Positions 42,593 through 51,749 of a stretch of DNA of 64,000 bases are shown in pieces (the first letter of the stretch is position 1; every line of letters begins with the position of its first letter). The notes beneath the pieces are model-generated. The model searched no databases. It was not told the origin of the DNA and saw only the letters and a list, made by a program, of their open reading frames with translations. The position numbers and the translations under genes are program-made. Source of the DNA: Streptomyces sp. LHD-70 (GTDB lineage: Bacteria; Actinomycetota; Actinomycetes; Streptomycetales; Streptomycetaceae); assembly GCF_031157275.1 (NCBI RefSeq), contig NZ_JAVIFW010000003.1:124001-188000 (forward strand), in the 5' to 3' direction.

Positions 42593-43996
42593 TCAGGCGT
42601 CGTGCGGGGGAGCGGTGGCGGCAAGTGGAGTGCGGGGGAGGGGAGTTGAGGCCTGTGCCGGGTCGTCGGCGTCCGTGGCGGCCTCGTCGAGGGTGCGGCC
42701 CCGGGTCTCCTCCGCCCAGGCCACGCACGCCAGGAACCCGACCGCGGTGACGGCCGCGCCCGCGTACATCGTGCCCGAGACCCCGATGTGCAGGAGGGAC
42801 AGCGGGACCAGGTAGGTGCCGACCGCCGCCCCGATCTTGCTGAACGCCACCACCATGCCCACGGCGCTCGCCCGGATCGACGTCGGGAACAGCTCGTTGG
42901 GGTACAGCCATTCCAGGATGCCCGGCGCCCCGGCGAAGAACGCGTACAGCGAGAAGCAGCCGAGCACGACCGCGACCGGCGCGTCCGCCCACAGGCCGAG
43001 GACAAGGAGCGGAAGCGCCATCAGGGCGAAGGACCAGGTGATGACCGGGCGGCGGCCGACCGTCTCCAGGAGGCGCATCGCGGGGACGCAGCCGATCAGG
43101 AACAGCAGGCTGACCAGGGCGGCCCCGAGTGTGCCGACGGAGTGCTCGTCGAAGCCGAAGGCGCCCAGGAGTTGGGGGCCGAAGATATAGATGGCCCACA
43201 TGGGGACGACCTGGCAGGTGTAGAAGAGCGAGACGAACATCAGGCGGCGCAGGTACTTCCCGCGGAAGAGCGTGCGCAGGTCCCCCTTGCCGCCCTTGTC
43301 CTTCTCCGGCGCGGACAGCTGCTCGCTCGGCACGTCCCGGCCGAGTACGCCGCGTACCAGCTCGCGCGCCTCCTCCACGCGGCCCTTCTCGATCAGCCAG
43401 CGCGGCGACTCCGGGATGCCGTGCCGCAGGAACAGCACGATCAGGCTGAGGACGGCCGAGCTGGCGAGCATCCACCGCCAGCCGCCCTCGGGCACGGCGA
43501 GCGAGATGGCGTATCCGACGACGTACGCGGCGAGCGCGCCGAAGTACCAGGACATGATCACCCAGCCCATGGCCCGCCCGCGCATGCGCCGGGGGCACCA
43601 CTCCGTGAGCAGGGCCGTGGCGATCGGATAGTCCGCGCCGATGGCGAAGCCGATCAGGAACCGCAGCGCCACCACCTGCCAGGCCTCGACCGCGACGACG
43701 GAGGCGAGCGAGGCGACGAGGAGCACCGTCAGGTCGATGGTGTACATGCTGCGCCGGCCGAGCCGGTCGGTGAGCGGCCCGATCAGCAGGCCGCCGAAGA
43801 ACATGCCCACGATCGCGGCGACGCCGATCACGGAGGCCGTGGACGTGCTGAGATCGAGATCCCGGCTCATGTCGACGAGCGCGACGCCGACGATGCTCAG
43901 CAGATAGCCGTCGAGCAGGGGGCCACCGCAGCAGGCCACAAGCAGCTTGCGGTGGAAGGGACTTGTGGGCGCCTCATCGATCACGTCGATGGTCAA
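42593..43996 (-). CDS. MFS transporter (sugar-porter-like) of the sulfatase regulon
   Basis: A 467-residue, 12-helix MFS protein with GPLTDRLGRRSMY, the RFLIGFAIGADYP helix 4, and PESPRWLIEKGR, a motif of sugar and metabolite porters. It is downstream of a LysR gene and carries the same 29-bp motif about 155 bases upstream as the sulfatase gene does. I infer that it takes up a sulfate ester or the product of sulfatase action. It ends three bases from the convergent LCP gene. Confidence 0.87.
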   Translation of the reverse strand: MTIDVIDEAPTSPFHRKLLVACCGGPLLDGYLLSIVGVALVDMSRDLDLSTSTASVIGVAAIVGMFFGGLLIGPLTDRLGRRSMYTIDLTVLLVASLASVVAVEAWQVVALRFLIGFAIGADYPIATALLTEWCPRRMRGRAMGWVIMSWYFGALAAYVVGYAISLAVPEGGWRWMLASSAVLSLIVLFLRHGIPESPRWLIEKGRVEEARELVRGVLGRDVPSEQLSAPEKDKGGKGDLRTLFRGKYLRRLMFVSLFYTCQVVPMWAIYIFGPQLLGAFGFDEHSVGTLGAALVSLLFLIGCVPAMRLLETVGRRPVITWSFALMALPLLVLGLWADAPVAVVLGCFSLYAFFAGAPGILEWLYPNELFPTSIRASAVGMVVAFSKIGAAVGTYLVPLSLLHIGVSGTMYAGAAVTAVGFLACVAWAEETRGRTLDEAATDADDPAQASTPLPRTPLAATAPPHDA

Positions 43997-44150
43997 TGTT
44001 GCCTCCTGCGGAGGGGGATTCGTATGCGTCGGCCGAATTTCCGGGCGGCGGAAAACGGGGTGCCTTTCGGACGCGGGGTGGCGGCGAATTCAACTTGGCA
44101 GTCGGGTAAAACCGGGTCAACGGCACCGCTGAAATGGGCCAGACCGAAGA

Positions 44151-44179
44151 TGAATTCCCCCGGTAGAAAAGGGCTATGG
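44151..44179 (-). promoter_or_regulatory. LysR-type operator, copy A (upstream of the MFS gene)
   Basis: This 29-base site matches 24 of 29 bases of the site at 48592-48620. It contains the 13-base LysR pattern TAGAAAAGGGCTA (T-N11-A with TAG/CTA arms) at 44164-44176. It lies between the LysR stop and the MFS start, 155 bases before the latter, so the MFS gene has its own control site. Confidence 0.65.
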
Positions 44180-44201
44180 CCCCAGGAAAACGGCCCGTCG
44201 C

Positions 44202-45089
44202 TCAGGGAGCGGCCCGTACCGAGTCCACGAACGCCTGCGCCGCCGGCGACATCGGGCCCGATCGCCAGACGAGGCGGCCGCGAAGGAGCAGCCGCGGCCG
44301 TGTGGGCAGGACGAGCGCACCGCGCGCGGACGCGTCCACGGCCATCGAGCGGGTCAGCAGGGCGGCCCCGGCCCCGGCGAGGACGAGGGGCACGATCATC
44401 GCCCGGTGCGCGGTCTCCACGACGATGCGCGGGGTGACGCCCGAGGCCGCGCAGGCCTCGTCGAGGACGCTGCGGGTCGAGGTCCCGGGCGGCGTCGAGA
44501 CCAGGTCGAGGGCGGCAAGCTCCGGCATGCCGACGTCGTCGCCGGCCGGGCGTTCGCCGCCCGGCGGAAGGACCACGAACAGCTCCTGATCGGGCACGTC
44601 CCGGCCCCGCAGGTCCGCCGCGGTGTCCCGTTCGGCCACCGTCGCGTCCACCAGGCCGAGCTCGCACTGTCCGCTGCGCACCATCTGCAGCACCTCGGAG
44701 CCCCGCTCGGGGTCCACCACCCGTACGGCGACCCGCGGATGCGCCTGCCGGAAGCGGCCGAGCAGCCCGGCGAGCGGGTCGGCGGCGAGGGTGGTCTGGG
44801 AGACGATGTCGAGTCGCCCGCCCTCCAGACCGAGCACCTCGCGCACCGACGACGTGGCGGTGGACAGGTCACGCATCACCTGCCGGGCGGGCCCGATCAG
44901 CGCCTCGCCCGCCGCCGTGAGCGTCACCCCGTGCGGTACGCGATGGAACAGGCGCCCGCCCAACTCCCGCTCCAGGGCCCGGATCGCGTGCGAGAGGGAG
45001 GGCTGCGCGACGTGCAGGGCGTGCGCGGCGGCGGTGAATCCCCGGTGCTCGACCACGGCGATGAAGTATTCGAGTTGGCGTCGCTCCAC
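44202..45089 (-). CDS. LysR-family transcriptional regulator of the sulfatase locus
   Basis: A 295-residue LysR protein: N-terminal helix-turn-helix (LEYFIAVVEHRGFTAAAHAL, then VAQPSLSHAIRALERELGG) and a two-lobe effector domain. GTG at 45089 places the Glu-Arg-Arg start as in the family and lies 11 bases after GGAGG; GTG 45098 is too close to that site. It sits between the FGE/sulfatase genes and the MFS gene. The two T-N11-A palindromes upstream of the MFS and sulfatase genes are the likely targets. Confidence 0.9.
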   Translation of the reverse strand: MERRQLEYFIAVVEHRGFTAAAHALHVAQPSLSHAIRALERELGGRLFHRVPHGVTLTAAGEALIGPARQVMRDLSTATSSVREVLGLEGGRLDIVSQTTLAADPLAGLLGRFRQAHPRVAVRVVDPERGSEVLQMVRSGQCELGLVDATVAERDTAADLRGRDVPDQELFVVLPPGGERPAGDDVGMPELAALDLVSTPPGTSTRSVLDEACAASGVTPRIVVETAHRAMIVPLVLAGAGAALLTRSMAVDASARGALVLPTRPRLLLRGRLVWRSGPMSPAAQAFVDSVRAAP

Positions 45090-45234
45090 GAAAACCACGA
45101 CCTCCCTGCCCCTGGTGGCCCAGGCGGTGTCTTCGACAGGCGGGAGTTCGAAGACAGGGCCTGGGGCGCCAGATCATGTCGTACCGCGAGAGCGGCCGAC
45201 CGGGCCGCCCACATTCCGGACGACTCGCGCGGGA

Positions 45235-46116
45235 TCAGTCCGCCGCACACCGGAAGCCGACGTTGCCGGTCGCCGAGTCCGGGGCGAGTCCCTGCCGGGC
45301 GGCGACGCGATAGCGGAGGCAGTACGACTCGTGGCACAGGTAGGAGCCGCCCTTGGCGACGTACGTCGTGGGGCCCGAGGAGAACGGGTCCGCGCACCAC
45401 TCCCACACGTTCCCCGTGGTGTTGTGCAGCCCGAGCCCGTTCGGCTCGAACGCGTCCACCGGGCACGTCCCGTACCAGCCGTCGTCCTGCGTGTTCCGGA
45501 CCGGGAACTCGCCCTGCCAGACGTTCATCCGGTGCCGGCCGCCCGGCGTGAGCTCGTCGCCCCACGGGAAGACGCGGCCCTCCAGGCCACCGCGGGCCGC
45601 CCGCTCCCACTCGGCCTCGGTCGGCAGCCGCTTGCCCGCCCAGGCGCAGTAGGCGAGCGCGTCCCGCCGGTCGACGTGGACGACGGGATGGTCCGGCCGG
45701 TCGTCCATGGAGGAGTGCGGTCCCTCGGGGCGCCGCCAGTGGGCGCCCTCGACCTGTCGCCACCAGGGCGCGGCGGCGACCCCGCGCGTCGGCGGGAAGT
45801 CGTCGGGCAGCAGGCCCCCGAAGACGAACGACCAGCCGATGCGCTCCGCCGAGGTGCGGTGCCCGGTCTCGGCCACGAACCGCGCGAAGTCCGCGTTGGA
45901 CACGGCACACGCGTCGATCCGGTACGCGCCCGTGGACACCGTACGAACCGGCCCCTCCCCGTCCGCCGCATAGGCCGACTCGTGCTCGCTGCCCATCCGG
46001 AACTCCCCGGCCGGCAGGAACACCATCCCCGCGCGCGAAGCCGTCCGCGTACGGGCGGGAGCGGCGGCCGGACCCGCGTCCGGCCGCCGCCCGCCCGAGG
46101 GGGCGCAGCAGCTCAC
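45235..46116 (-). CDS. Formylglycine-generating enzyme (sulfatase maturase)
   Basis: A 293-residue aerobic FGE (SUMF1 type). Visible are FLPAGEFRMGS, the VSNADFARFV block, RLPTEAEWERAARGG, NTTGNVWEWC and the active-site cysteine pair in GGSYLCHESYCLRYR. It oxidises the CxPxR cysteine of sulfatases to formylglycine. The GTG start overlaps the sulfatase stop (GTGA), so enzyme and substrate are translated together. A C-terminal fragment of a second, different FGE lies at 60.3-60.65 kb. Confidence 0.93.
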   Translation of the reverse strand: MSCCAPSGGRRPDAGPAAAPARTRTASRAGMVFLPAGEFRMGSEHESAYAADGEGPVRTVSTGAYRIDACAVSNADFARFVAETGHRTSAERIGWSFVFGGLLPDDFPPTRGVAAAPWWRQVEGAHWRRPEGPHSSMDDRPDHPVVHVDRRDALAYCAWAGKRLPTEAEWERAARGGLEGRVFPWGDELTPGGRHRMNVWQGEFPVRNTQDDGWYGTCPVDAFEPNGLGLHNTTGNVWEWCADPFSSGPTTYVAKGGSYLCHESYCLRYRVAARQGLAPDSATGNVGFRCAAD

Positions 46117-48473
46117 TGCGCCCCCATGACGCGCCGGTGCAGTCCACCCTCGTAGTCCTGCTCGTGCCCGGCAGGACCTTCGAGGTCGATGCGCACGGTG
46201 TGCACGGTCCCGGTGAACTCGTTGTCGATGACCGCGTACTCCTCGCTGACCGGGGTGCCCAGGTCCACGCCGACGTTCAAGGTCTCGTCGAAGGAGAAGT
46301 AGTACGGGATGGTCTGCTCGACGCGTCCCGTGGCCTGCTCCTTGCCGTCCACGGTGAGCGTGACCGCGCCGCCCTTGCCGAGCCCGCCCCCGTCGTAGCC
46401 GAACTCCAGGCGCACCTCGTGGCGGCCGGGGGAGAGCGGCAGGGCGGCCTCGATCCGGTAGCGGTGCAGGTCGAACCAGTTGTACTCGTACGCGGGCCGG
46501 CCGTCCTTGACGTACAGGGTCCAGCCGCCGAAGCGGCCGCCCTGCGCGATGAGCACGCCCCGCGCGTCCGGCTCCGGCGTCTCGATGTCCGCGGTGATGC
46601 TGTGCGAACGGTTCTTGACGTTGGGCGTGGTCTCCTCCGTGAAACGGCGCATGCCGCCCCGGTACGTCACGGAGGTGCGGTCGCCGAGCAGGTTGATGCG
46701 GCCGGCCACGGCGGGGTTCTCGCGTTCGGTGACGCGGTCGTCGAGGGGGAACACCTGGTGCTTGGCGGCCTCGATGAGGAACAGGTCCTGCAACCGCCGC
46801 AGTTTTTGCGGGTGTTGGGCCGCTAGGTCGTGGGCCTGGCTCCAGTCCGTGGTCAGGTCGTACAGCTCCCAGACGTCGTCGGCGAAGGGCCGGTCCTTGT
46901 CGGGGACCATCTCCCAGGGCACGCCGTGCCGGGTCACGGCCATCCAGCCGTCGTGGTAGATGCCGCGGTTGCCGCACATCTCGAAGTACTGCGTGCGGTG
47001 CCGCTCGGGCGCGTCCGCGTCGGTGAGCGTCGCGTGCATGCTCGTGCCCTCGACGGGCTGCTGCGCCACCCCGTCCACGCTGTGCGGCTGCGGGATGCCC
47101 GCGCAGTCCAGGACCGTCGGCAGCACGTCGATGACATGCGTGAACTGGTGCCGCAGACCGCCGCGTTCGGGCGCGCCCTGCGGCCAGTGCAGGATCATGC
47201 CGTCCCGGGTGCCCCCGAGGTGCGAGGCGACCTGCTTGGTCCACTGGTACGGGGTGTTGAGCGCGAGCGCCCAGCCGGCCGGGGCGATCGGGTAGCTCTT
47301 CGGCCCGCCGATCTCGTCCAGGTGCCCGATCATCTCCTCCGGGTCGTCCACCACCCCGTGCCCGAGCCGGTGCTCGACGACGGTGCCCTCGATGCCGCCC
47401 TCGCCGGAGGCGCCGTTGTCCCCGAGGATGTACAGGAACACCGTGTTGTCCAGCTCGCCGAGCTCCGCCAACACGTCCACGAACCGGCCCACTTGGGCAT
47501 CGGCGTGCTCGGTGAACCCGGCGAAGGTCTCCATGAACCGGGCGGTGAGGCGCCGCTGGGTGTCGGACAGCTCGTCCCAGCGCGGCACGCCCTCGGCCCA
47601 GGCCGCCAGTTCGGTGCCGGGCGGCACGACCCCGAGCTCCTTCTGCTGCTCAAGGGTCAACTCCCGCTGCCGGTCCCAGCCGTGGTCGAAGCGGCCCTCG
47701 TACTTCTCCTGCCACTCGTGGGCCACGTGCAGCGGGGCGTGCGAGGCGCCGAGCGCGAGATACGTGAAGAACGGGCGGTCCGGGGTGAGCGTGCGCTGCG
47801 TGCGCACCCAGTCCACGGCGTGGTCCACGAGGTCCTCGGTGAGGTGGTAGCCGTCCTCCGGGCGCCGGTCCGGCTCGACCGGGGTGGTGCCCTGGTAGAG
47901 CTGCGGGTACCAGTGGTTCATCTCGGCGCCCATGAAGCCGTAGAAGGTGTCGAAGCCCTCCCCGGTGGGCCAGCGGTCGAAGGGGCCGACGGCGCTGATC
48001 TCCCGCGGCGGCGTCTGGTGCCACTTGCCGAACGCGGCCGTGCTGTAGCCGTTGCCCTGGAGGATCTGCGCGAGGGTCGCGGCACTGCGCGGCCGGAACC
48101 CGTTGTAGCCGGGCGCGGCGGTGGCCATCTCGGTGGTGCCGCCCATGCCGACCGAGTGGTGGTTGCGGCCGGTCAACAGGGCCTGCCGGGTGGGCGAGCA
48201 GAGCGCCGTCACATGGAAGCGGGTGTAGCGCAGGCCGTCCGCGGCGAGCCGGTCGGCGGTCGGCATCTCGCACGGCCCGCCGAAGGCGCTGGACGTGCCG
48301 AAGCCGAGGTCGTCCACGAGGACGACGACGACATTCGGCGCACCCGGCGGTGGCGGGACCGGGCCGATGGGGGAGAAGGCGCTGTCCTGTTCGTGCACGT
48401 CCATCGCGGTGGACACCGGCGTACGCAGGTCCGGCTGGGGCAGTACATGGCGTCCGGCAACGAAGTCCGACAA
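46113..48473 (-). CDS. Arylsulfatase, type I (formylglycine)
   Basis: A 786-residue sulfatase. Metal-binding VVVLVDDLGFG, the modification site LCSPTRQALLTGR (Cys about residue 92), GKWHQTP and LGASHAPLH are present; the C-terminal 200 residues form the additional beta domain of the AtsA group, with the VTLTVDG region. No signal peptide, so cytoplasmic. Start is TTG 48473, chosen because GAGGAGG lies six bases upstream and the longer ATG frame has none. An LysR-type site lies about 120 bases upstream. It releases sulfate from organic sulfate esters. Confidence 0.92.
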   Translation of the reverse strand: MSDFVAGRHVLPQPDLRTPVSTAMDVHEQDSAFSPIGPVPPPPGAPNVVVVLVDDLGFGTSSAFGGPCEMPTADRLAADGLRYTRFHVTALCSPTRQALLTGRNHHSVGMGGTTEMATAAPGYNGFRPRSAATLAQILQGNGYSTAAFGKWHQTPPREISAVGPFDRWPTGEGFDTFYGFMGAEMNHWYPQLYQGTTPVEPDRRPEDGYHLTEDLVDHAVDWVRTQRTLTPDRPFFTYLALGASHAPLHVAHEWQEKYEGRFDHGWDRQRELTLEQQKELGVVPPGTELAAWAEGVPRWDELSDTQRRLTARFMETFAGFTEHADAQVGRFVDVLAELGELDNTVFLYILGDNGASGEGGIEGTVVEHRLGHGVVDDPEEMIGHLDEIGGPKSYPIAPAGWALALNTPYQWTKQVASHLGGTRDGMILHWPQGAPERGGLRHQFTHVIDVLPTVLDCAGIPQPHSVDGVAQQPVEGTSMHATLTDADAPERHRTQYFEMCGNRGIYHDGWMAVTRHGVPWEMVPDKDRPFADDVWELYDLTTDWSQAHDLAAQHPQKLRRLQDLFLIEAAKHQVFPLDDRVTERENPAVAGRINLLGDRTSVTYRGGMRRFTEETTPNVKNRSHSITADIETPEPDARGVLIAQGGRFGGWTLYVKDGRPAYEYNWFDLHRYRIEAALPLSPGRHEVRLEFGYDGGGLGKGGAVTLTVDGKEQATGRVEQTIPYYFSFDETLNVGVDLGTPVSEEYAVIDNEFTGTVHTVRIDLEGPAGHEQDYEGGLHRRVMGAQ

Positions 48474-48591
48474 AGGTGCCTCCTCGAGCGTCAGCTGTTC
48501 GCCGTAAGAAAGGGGGGCTGCGATGTCAGAAAAATGGCAGCCGCCGTCCTGGCCGGTCAACAGATTCCCGAGGAGGAGCCGGGACTCAAAT

Positions 48592-48620
48592 TGAATGCGC
48601 CCGGTAGAAAATTTCTATGG
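48592..48620 (-). promoter_or_regulatory. LysR-type operator, copy B (upstream of the sulfatase)
   Basis: Second copy of the 29-base site. Here the core TAGAAAATTTCTA (48605-48617) is a perfect palindrome with an A at its centre, fitting T-N11-A of LysR regulators. It is 119 bases upstream of the TTG start. The gap 48474-48699 contains this site, the sulfatase leader and the 13-bp repeat, and no gene. Confidence 0.7.
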
Positions 48621-48640
48621 AGCAGAGGAATTCCCTATTC

Positions 48641-48700
48641 CCGCCCCTGCACCCCGCCCCTGCACCCCGCCCTTGCACCCCGCCCCTGCACCCCGCCCCC
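48641..48700. repeat. 13-bp tandem repeat at the 3' end of pobR
   Basis: About four and a half copies of CCGCCCCTGCACC follow one another, ending at the pobR stop codon. One unit has a single T for C change. It separates pobR from the sulfatase control region. Confidence 0.95.
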
Positions 48701-50388
48701 TACACCACCGGAACCGGCGAGAACCGCCCCGCGATCCGCAGATCCGCCTCGATCCGCGCGGCCGTGGCCCGCAGCTCCGGCAGCACCTCGTCCCGCACCT
48801 GCGCGGGCGTACGACGACTGCTGTGCATGGCGACGTTCACGGCCGCCACCGCGCGCCCGGACGCGTCCCGCACGGGCACGGCGAGGGAACGCAGCCCCTC
48901 CTCCAACTCCTCGTCGACCAGGGCATGCCGGGCCGCACCCACCTCGTCCAGGAGGGCGTCGAGCGAGGCCCGGTCGGTGACGGTGTGCGGGGTCAGCGCC
49001 CGCAGTTCGCTCCGGTCGAGCAGGGCGGCACGCTCGTCCGCGGGCAGGTCGGCGAGCAGCACGCGGCCCATCGACGCGGCGTACGCGGGCAGCCGGGTGC
49101 CGATGGTGATGTGCACGCTCATGATGCGGCTGGTGGCGACCCGCGCCGTGTACCGGATGGCGTCCCCGTCGAGCACCGCGAGCGACGCCGAGTCGTGCAC
49201 CGTCCGGACCAGGGCGGCCAGATGGGGCGAGGCGATCTCGGGCAGTGTGCTGCGAGAGAGCGGCGCGTGCCCGAGGTCGAGGACGCGCGGCGTGAGCCGG
49301 AACTCGCGGTCGTCGCGGCGGACGAGCCCGAGGTGCTCGAAGCTCAGCAGGGCCCGGCGGGCCGTCGCGCGGACGAGCCCGGTGGCCTCGGCGACGGCGG
49401 TCAGGCTGAGCGCGTCCCGGCCCTCGTCGAAGGCGGTCAGCACGGTCAGGCCCCGGGCCAGGGACTCCACGAACCCGGAACCCAGCTCCTGCTTGGACGC
49501 CGTGGTCCAGTCGGTGAGCCGCGCCTCAGGCCGGGTGCGCGGGGCGGCGGGTGCCCGCAGCAGCCGCTCCATCGCGGCCACCGTGCGGCGCGCGCCGGGC
49601 AGCAGCGAGCGGCGCAGGGACGCGGCGCTGTGCCGACTGGTGTGGCTGACCACGCTGAGCGCGCACACCGTACGGCCCTCCGGGTCGCGCACCGGGAGCG
49701 CGACGGCGACGAGTCCCGGCTCGATCAGCTGGTCGTCCACGGCGAGCCCGGCGTCCCGAGCCTCGGCGGCGCGCCCCTCGAACTCCTTTACAGAAGAAGC
49801 AAGTTGAGGGGACTCGGCCTCGGTCTCGGGGCGGCCGGGGATGGCGGGAAAGCCCCGGTCGAGCGGGTCGGCGGCGCGCCGTTCACGCCAGTGCGTCCAC
49901 TGCTCGTCGGTCCAGTCGGCGGCGAACAGGGCGCCGGGCGCGGTGCGTTCGGCGGGCAGCAGGTCGCCGATGCGGAAGGAGAGCGACATGGCGCGGCGCC
50001 GTGTCGACTGGTGCACGAAGCGGATGCCGTCGCCGTCCGGCACGGCAAGGGACACCGACTCGTCCAGCTCGTCGGCGAGTTGCTCGGCGAGCGGCCCCAG
50101 CGGCCCCGGCACGTGCAGCGCCCCGAGGAAGGCGTTGCCGAGCTCCATCAGGCGCGGGGCGAGTGACGCGGTGTGCGCGTCGAGCCGTACGTACCCCATG
50201 CGGGCCAGGGTCGCGGTGACGCGGTCGACGGTGGAGCGGGCCAGGCCGGTCGCGCGGACCAGCTCGCCGACCGGGCAGCGACCGTCGGCGGCGCCGAGCG
50301 CACGCAGCACGGCGACCCCACGCAGCAGCGGGCCGACGGCCTCGGCCGGCGGTCCGCTCGGGTCGGCGGGCGGGGGTGTGACGGCCAT
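48700..50388 (-). CDS. pobR: PobR-like tandem IclR-family regulator
   Basis: The 562-residue protein holds two IclR units: the first helix-turn-helix near residues 30-75 (RCPVGELVRATGLARSTVDR) with its effector domain, and the second near 320-370 (LTAVAEATGLVRATARRALL) with another effector domain. This duplicated architecture is that of the S. coelicolor PobR regulator of p-hydroxybenzoate catabolism. It is divergent from pobA across 167 bases. Start ATG with GGAGGAG upstream. In S. coelicolor the homologue represses pobA until the substrate binds. Confidence 0.9.
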   Translation of the reverse strand: MAVTPPPADPSGPPAEAVGPLLRGVAVLRALGAADGRCPVGELVRATGLARSTVDRVTATLARMGYVRLDAHTASLAPRLMELGNAFLGALHVPGPLGPLAEQLADELDESVSLAVPDGDGIRFVHQSTRRRAMSLSFRIGDLLPAERTAPGALFAADWTDEQWTHWRERRAADPLDRGFPAIPGRPETEAESPQLASSVKEFEGRAAEARDAGLAVDDQLIEPGLVAVALPVRDPEGRTVCALSVVSHTSRHSAASLRRSLLPGARRTVAAMERLLRAPAAPRTRPEARLTDWTTASKQELGSGFVESLARGLTVLTAFDEGRDALSLTAVAEATGLVRATARRALLSFEHLGLVRRDDREFRLTPRVLDLGHAPLSRSTLPEIASPHLAALVRTVHDSASLAVLDGDAIRYTARVATSRIMSVHITIGTRLPAYAASMGRVLLADLPADERAALLDRSELRALTPHTVTDRASLDALLDEVGAARHALVDEELEEGLRSLAVPVRDASGRAVAAVNVAMHSSRRTPAQVRDEVLPELRATAARIEADLRIAGRFSPVPVV

Positions 50389-50476
50389 GGCTCCTCCGCT
50401 GCGATGCCGGTCGAGCCGTACGGAACCGGCCGTTGACATCGGGACCGGCCGCGCGCAGACTCGGGGCGCTCAAGAA

Positions 50477-50500
50477 TGAACACAAGTTCACTGGGCGAAC
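50477..50500. promoter_or_regulatory. PobR operator candidates upstream of pobA
   Basis: Two overlapping palindromes: TGAAC-ACAA-GTTCA (50477-50490) and GTTCACTGGGCGAAC (50486-50500). The second differs at only three positions from GTTCGCGTGGCGAAC in front of pcaK (53115-53129), so they are probably sites of the same regulator. The site is midway in the pobR-pobA region. Confidence 0.65.
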
Positions 50501-50555
50501 GCAGCCTAGCACTGCGGCGCCCACGCCCGAGCGCCCCGCACCGAGGAGGACCCTG

Positions 50556-51749
50556 ATGCACCCCGAGCACACGCGTGTCGCCATCGTCGGCGCGGGGCCG
50601 GCGGGCCTGCTGCTCGCCCGCCTGCTGCACCGCGCGGGCGTCGACACCGTCGTCCTGGAGAGCCGGGACCGGGCGTACGTCGAGCGCCGCCAGCGCGCCG
50701 GAATCCTGGAGCAGGCCACCGTGGACGCCCTGCGCGCAGCCGGAGCCGGTGACCGCATGGACCGCGAGGGCATCCCGCACGACGGCATAGAGCTGCGCTT
50801 CGGCCGCCGCGCCCACCGCGTCGACTTCCCCGCCCTGACCGGCGGCCGGCGCGTGATGGTGTACGCGCAGACCGAGGTCGTCAAGGACCTCGTCTCCCTC
50901 CAACTCGCCGACGGGGGGCCGCTGTTGTTCGAGACCGAGGTGCGGGAGGTCACCGGCGCCGACACCGCCCGCCCCGTCGTCCACTACCGCCACGAGGGCC
51001 GCGACCGCACGCTCAGCTGCGACTACGTCGTCGGCTGTGACGGCTTCCACGGCGTCGTCAGGAACGCCGTCCCGGAGTCGGTGCGCAGCACGTACGAACG
51101 CGTCTATCCGTACTCCTGGCTCGGCATCCTCGCCGAAGCGCCGCCCGTCTACGACGAGTTGATCTACGCCCACTCGGAGCGCGGCTTCGCCCTCGCCAGC
51201 ATGCGCTCGCCCCAGGTCGGCCGCCTCTACCTCCAGGTCCCGAACGGCACCGACCCCGCCGACTGGCCGGACGACCGCATCTGGGACGAACTCGACGCCC
51301 GCTTCGCCCTCGACGCCGAGCCCGCCCTGAAGCTGCGGCGCGGCCCGATCACCGCCAAGTCGGTCCTCCCGATGCGCAGCCACGTCACCGAACCCATGCG
51401 GTACGGGCGCGTGTTGCTCGCCGGTGACGCCGCCCACATCGTCCCGCCGACCGGCGCCAAGGGCCTCAACCTCGCCGCCGCCGACGTGATCGTCCTCGCC
51501 CGCGCCCTCACCGCCCGGTACCGCGACGGCTCGACGGCGCTCCTCGACTCGTACTCCGACACCTGCCTGCGCCGGGTCTGGCGCGCCGAGCACTTCTCGT
51601 ACTTCATGACGACGACGCTGCACGCCGACCCGGACCAGAGCGCGTTCGACACCCGTCTCCAGCTCGCCCAGCTGGAGCGGGTGTCGACCTCGACGCACGC
51701 GGCGGCCGAACTGGCCGAGAACTACACGGGGTTGCCGATCTCGGACTGA
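50556..51749 (+). CDS. pobA: 4-hydroxybenzoate 3-monooxygenase
   Basis: A 397-residue flavoprotein hydroxylase: FAD motif VAIVGAGPAGLLLARLL, RQRAGILEQ, DG motif (GCDGFHGVVR) and the second FAD motif LLAGDAAHIVPPTGAKGLNLA. It converts 4-hydroxybenzoate to protocatechuate with NAD(P)H and oxygen; length is as expected. The 3' end overlaps the convergent pcaK by 28 bases. Start ATG has GAGGAGG upstream. Confidence 0.95.
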   Translation: MHPEHTRVAIVGAGPAGLLLARLLHRAGVDTVVLESRDRAYVERRQRAGILEQATVDALRAAGAGDRMDREGIPHDGIELRFGRRAHRVDFPALTGGRRVMVYAQTEVVKDLVSLQLADGGPLLFETEVREVTGADTARPVVHYRHEGRDRTLSCDYVVGCDGFHGVVRNAVPESVRSTYERVYPYSWLGILAEAPPVYDELIYAHSERGFALASMRSPQVGRLYLQVPNGTDPADWPDDRIWDELDARFALDAEPALKLRRGPITAKSVLPMRSHVTEPMRYGRVLLAGDAAHIVPPTGAKGLNLAAADVIVLARALTARYRDGSTALLDSYSDTCLRRVWRAEHFSYFMTTTLHADPDQSAFDTRLQLAQLERVSTSTHAAAELAENYTGLPISD

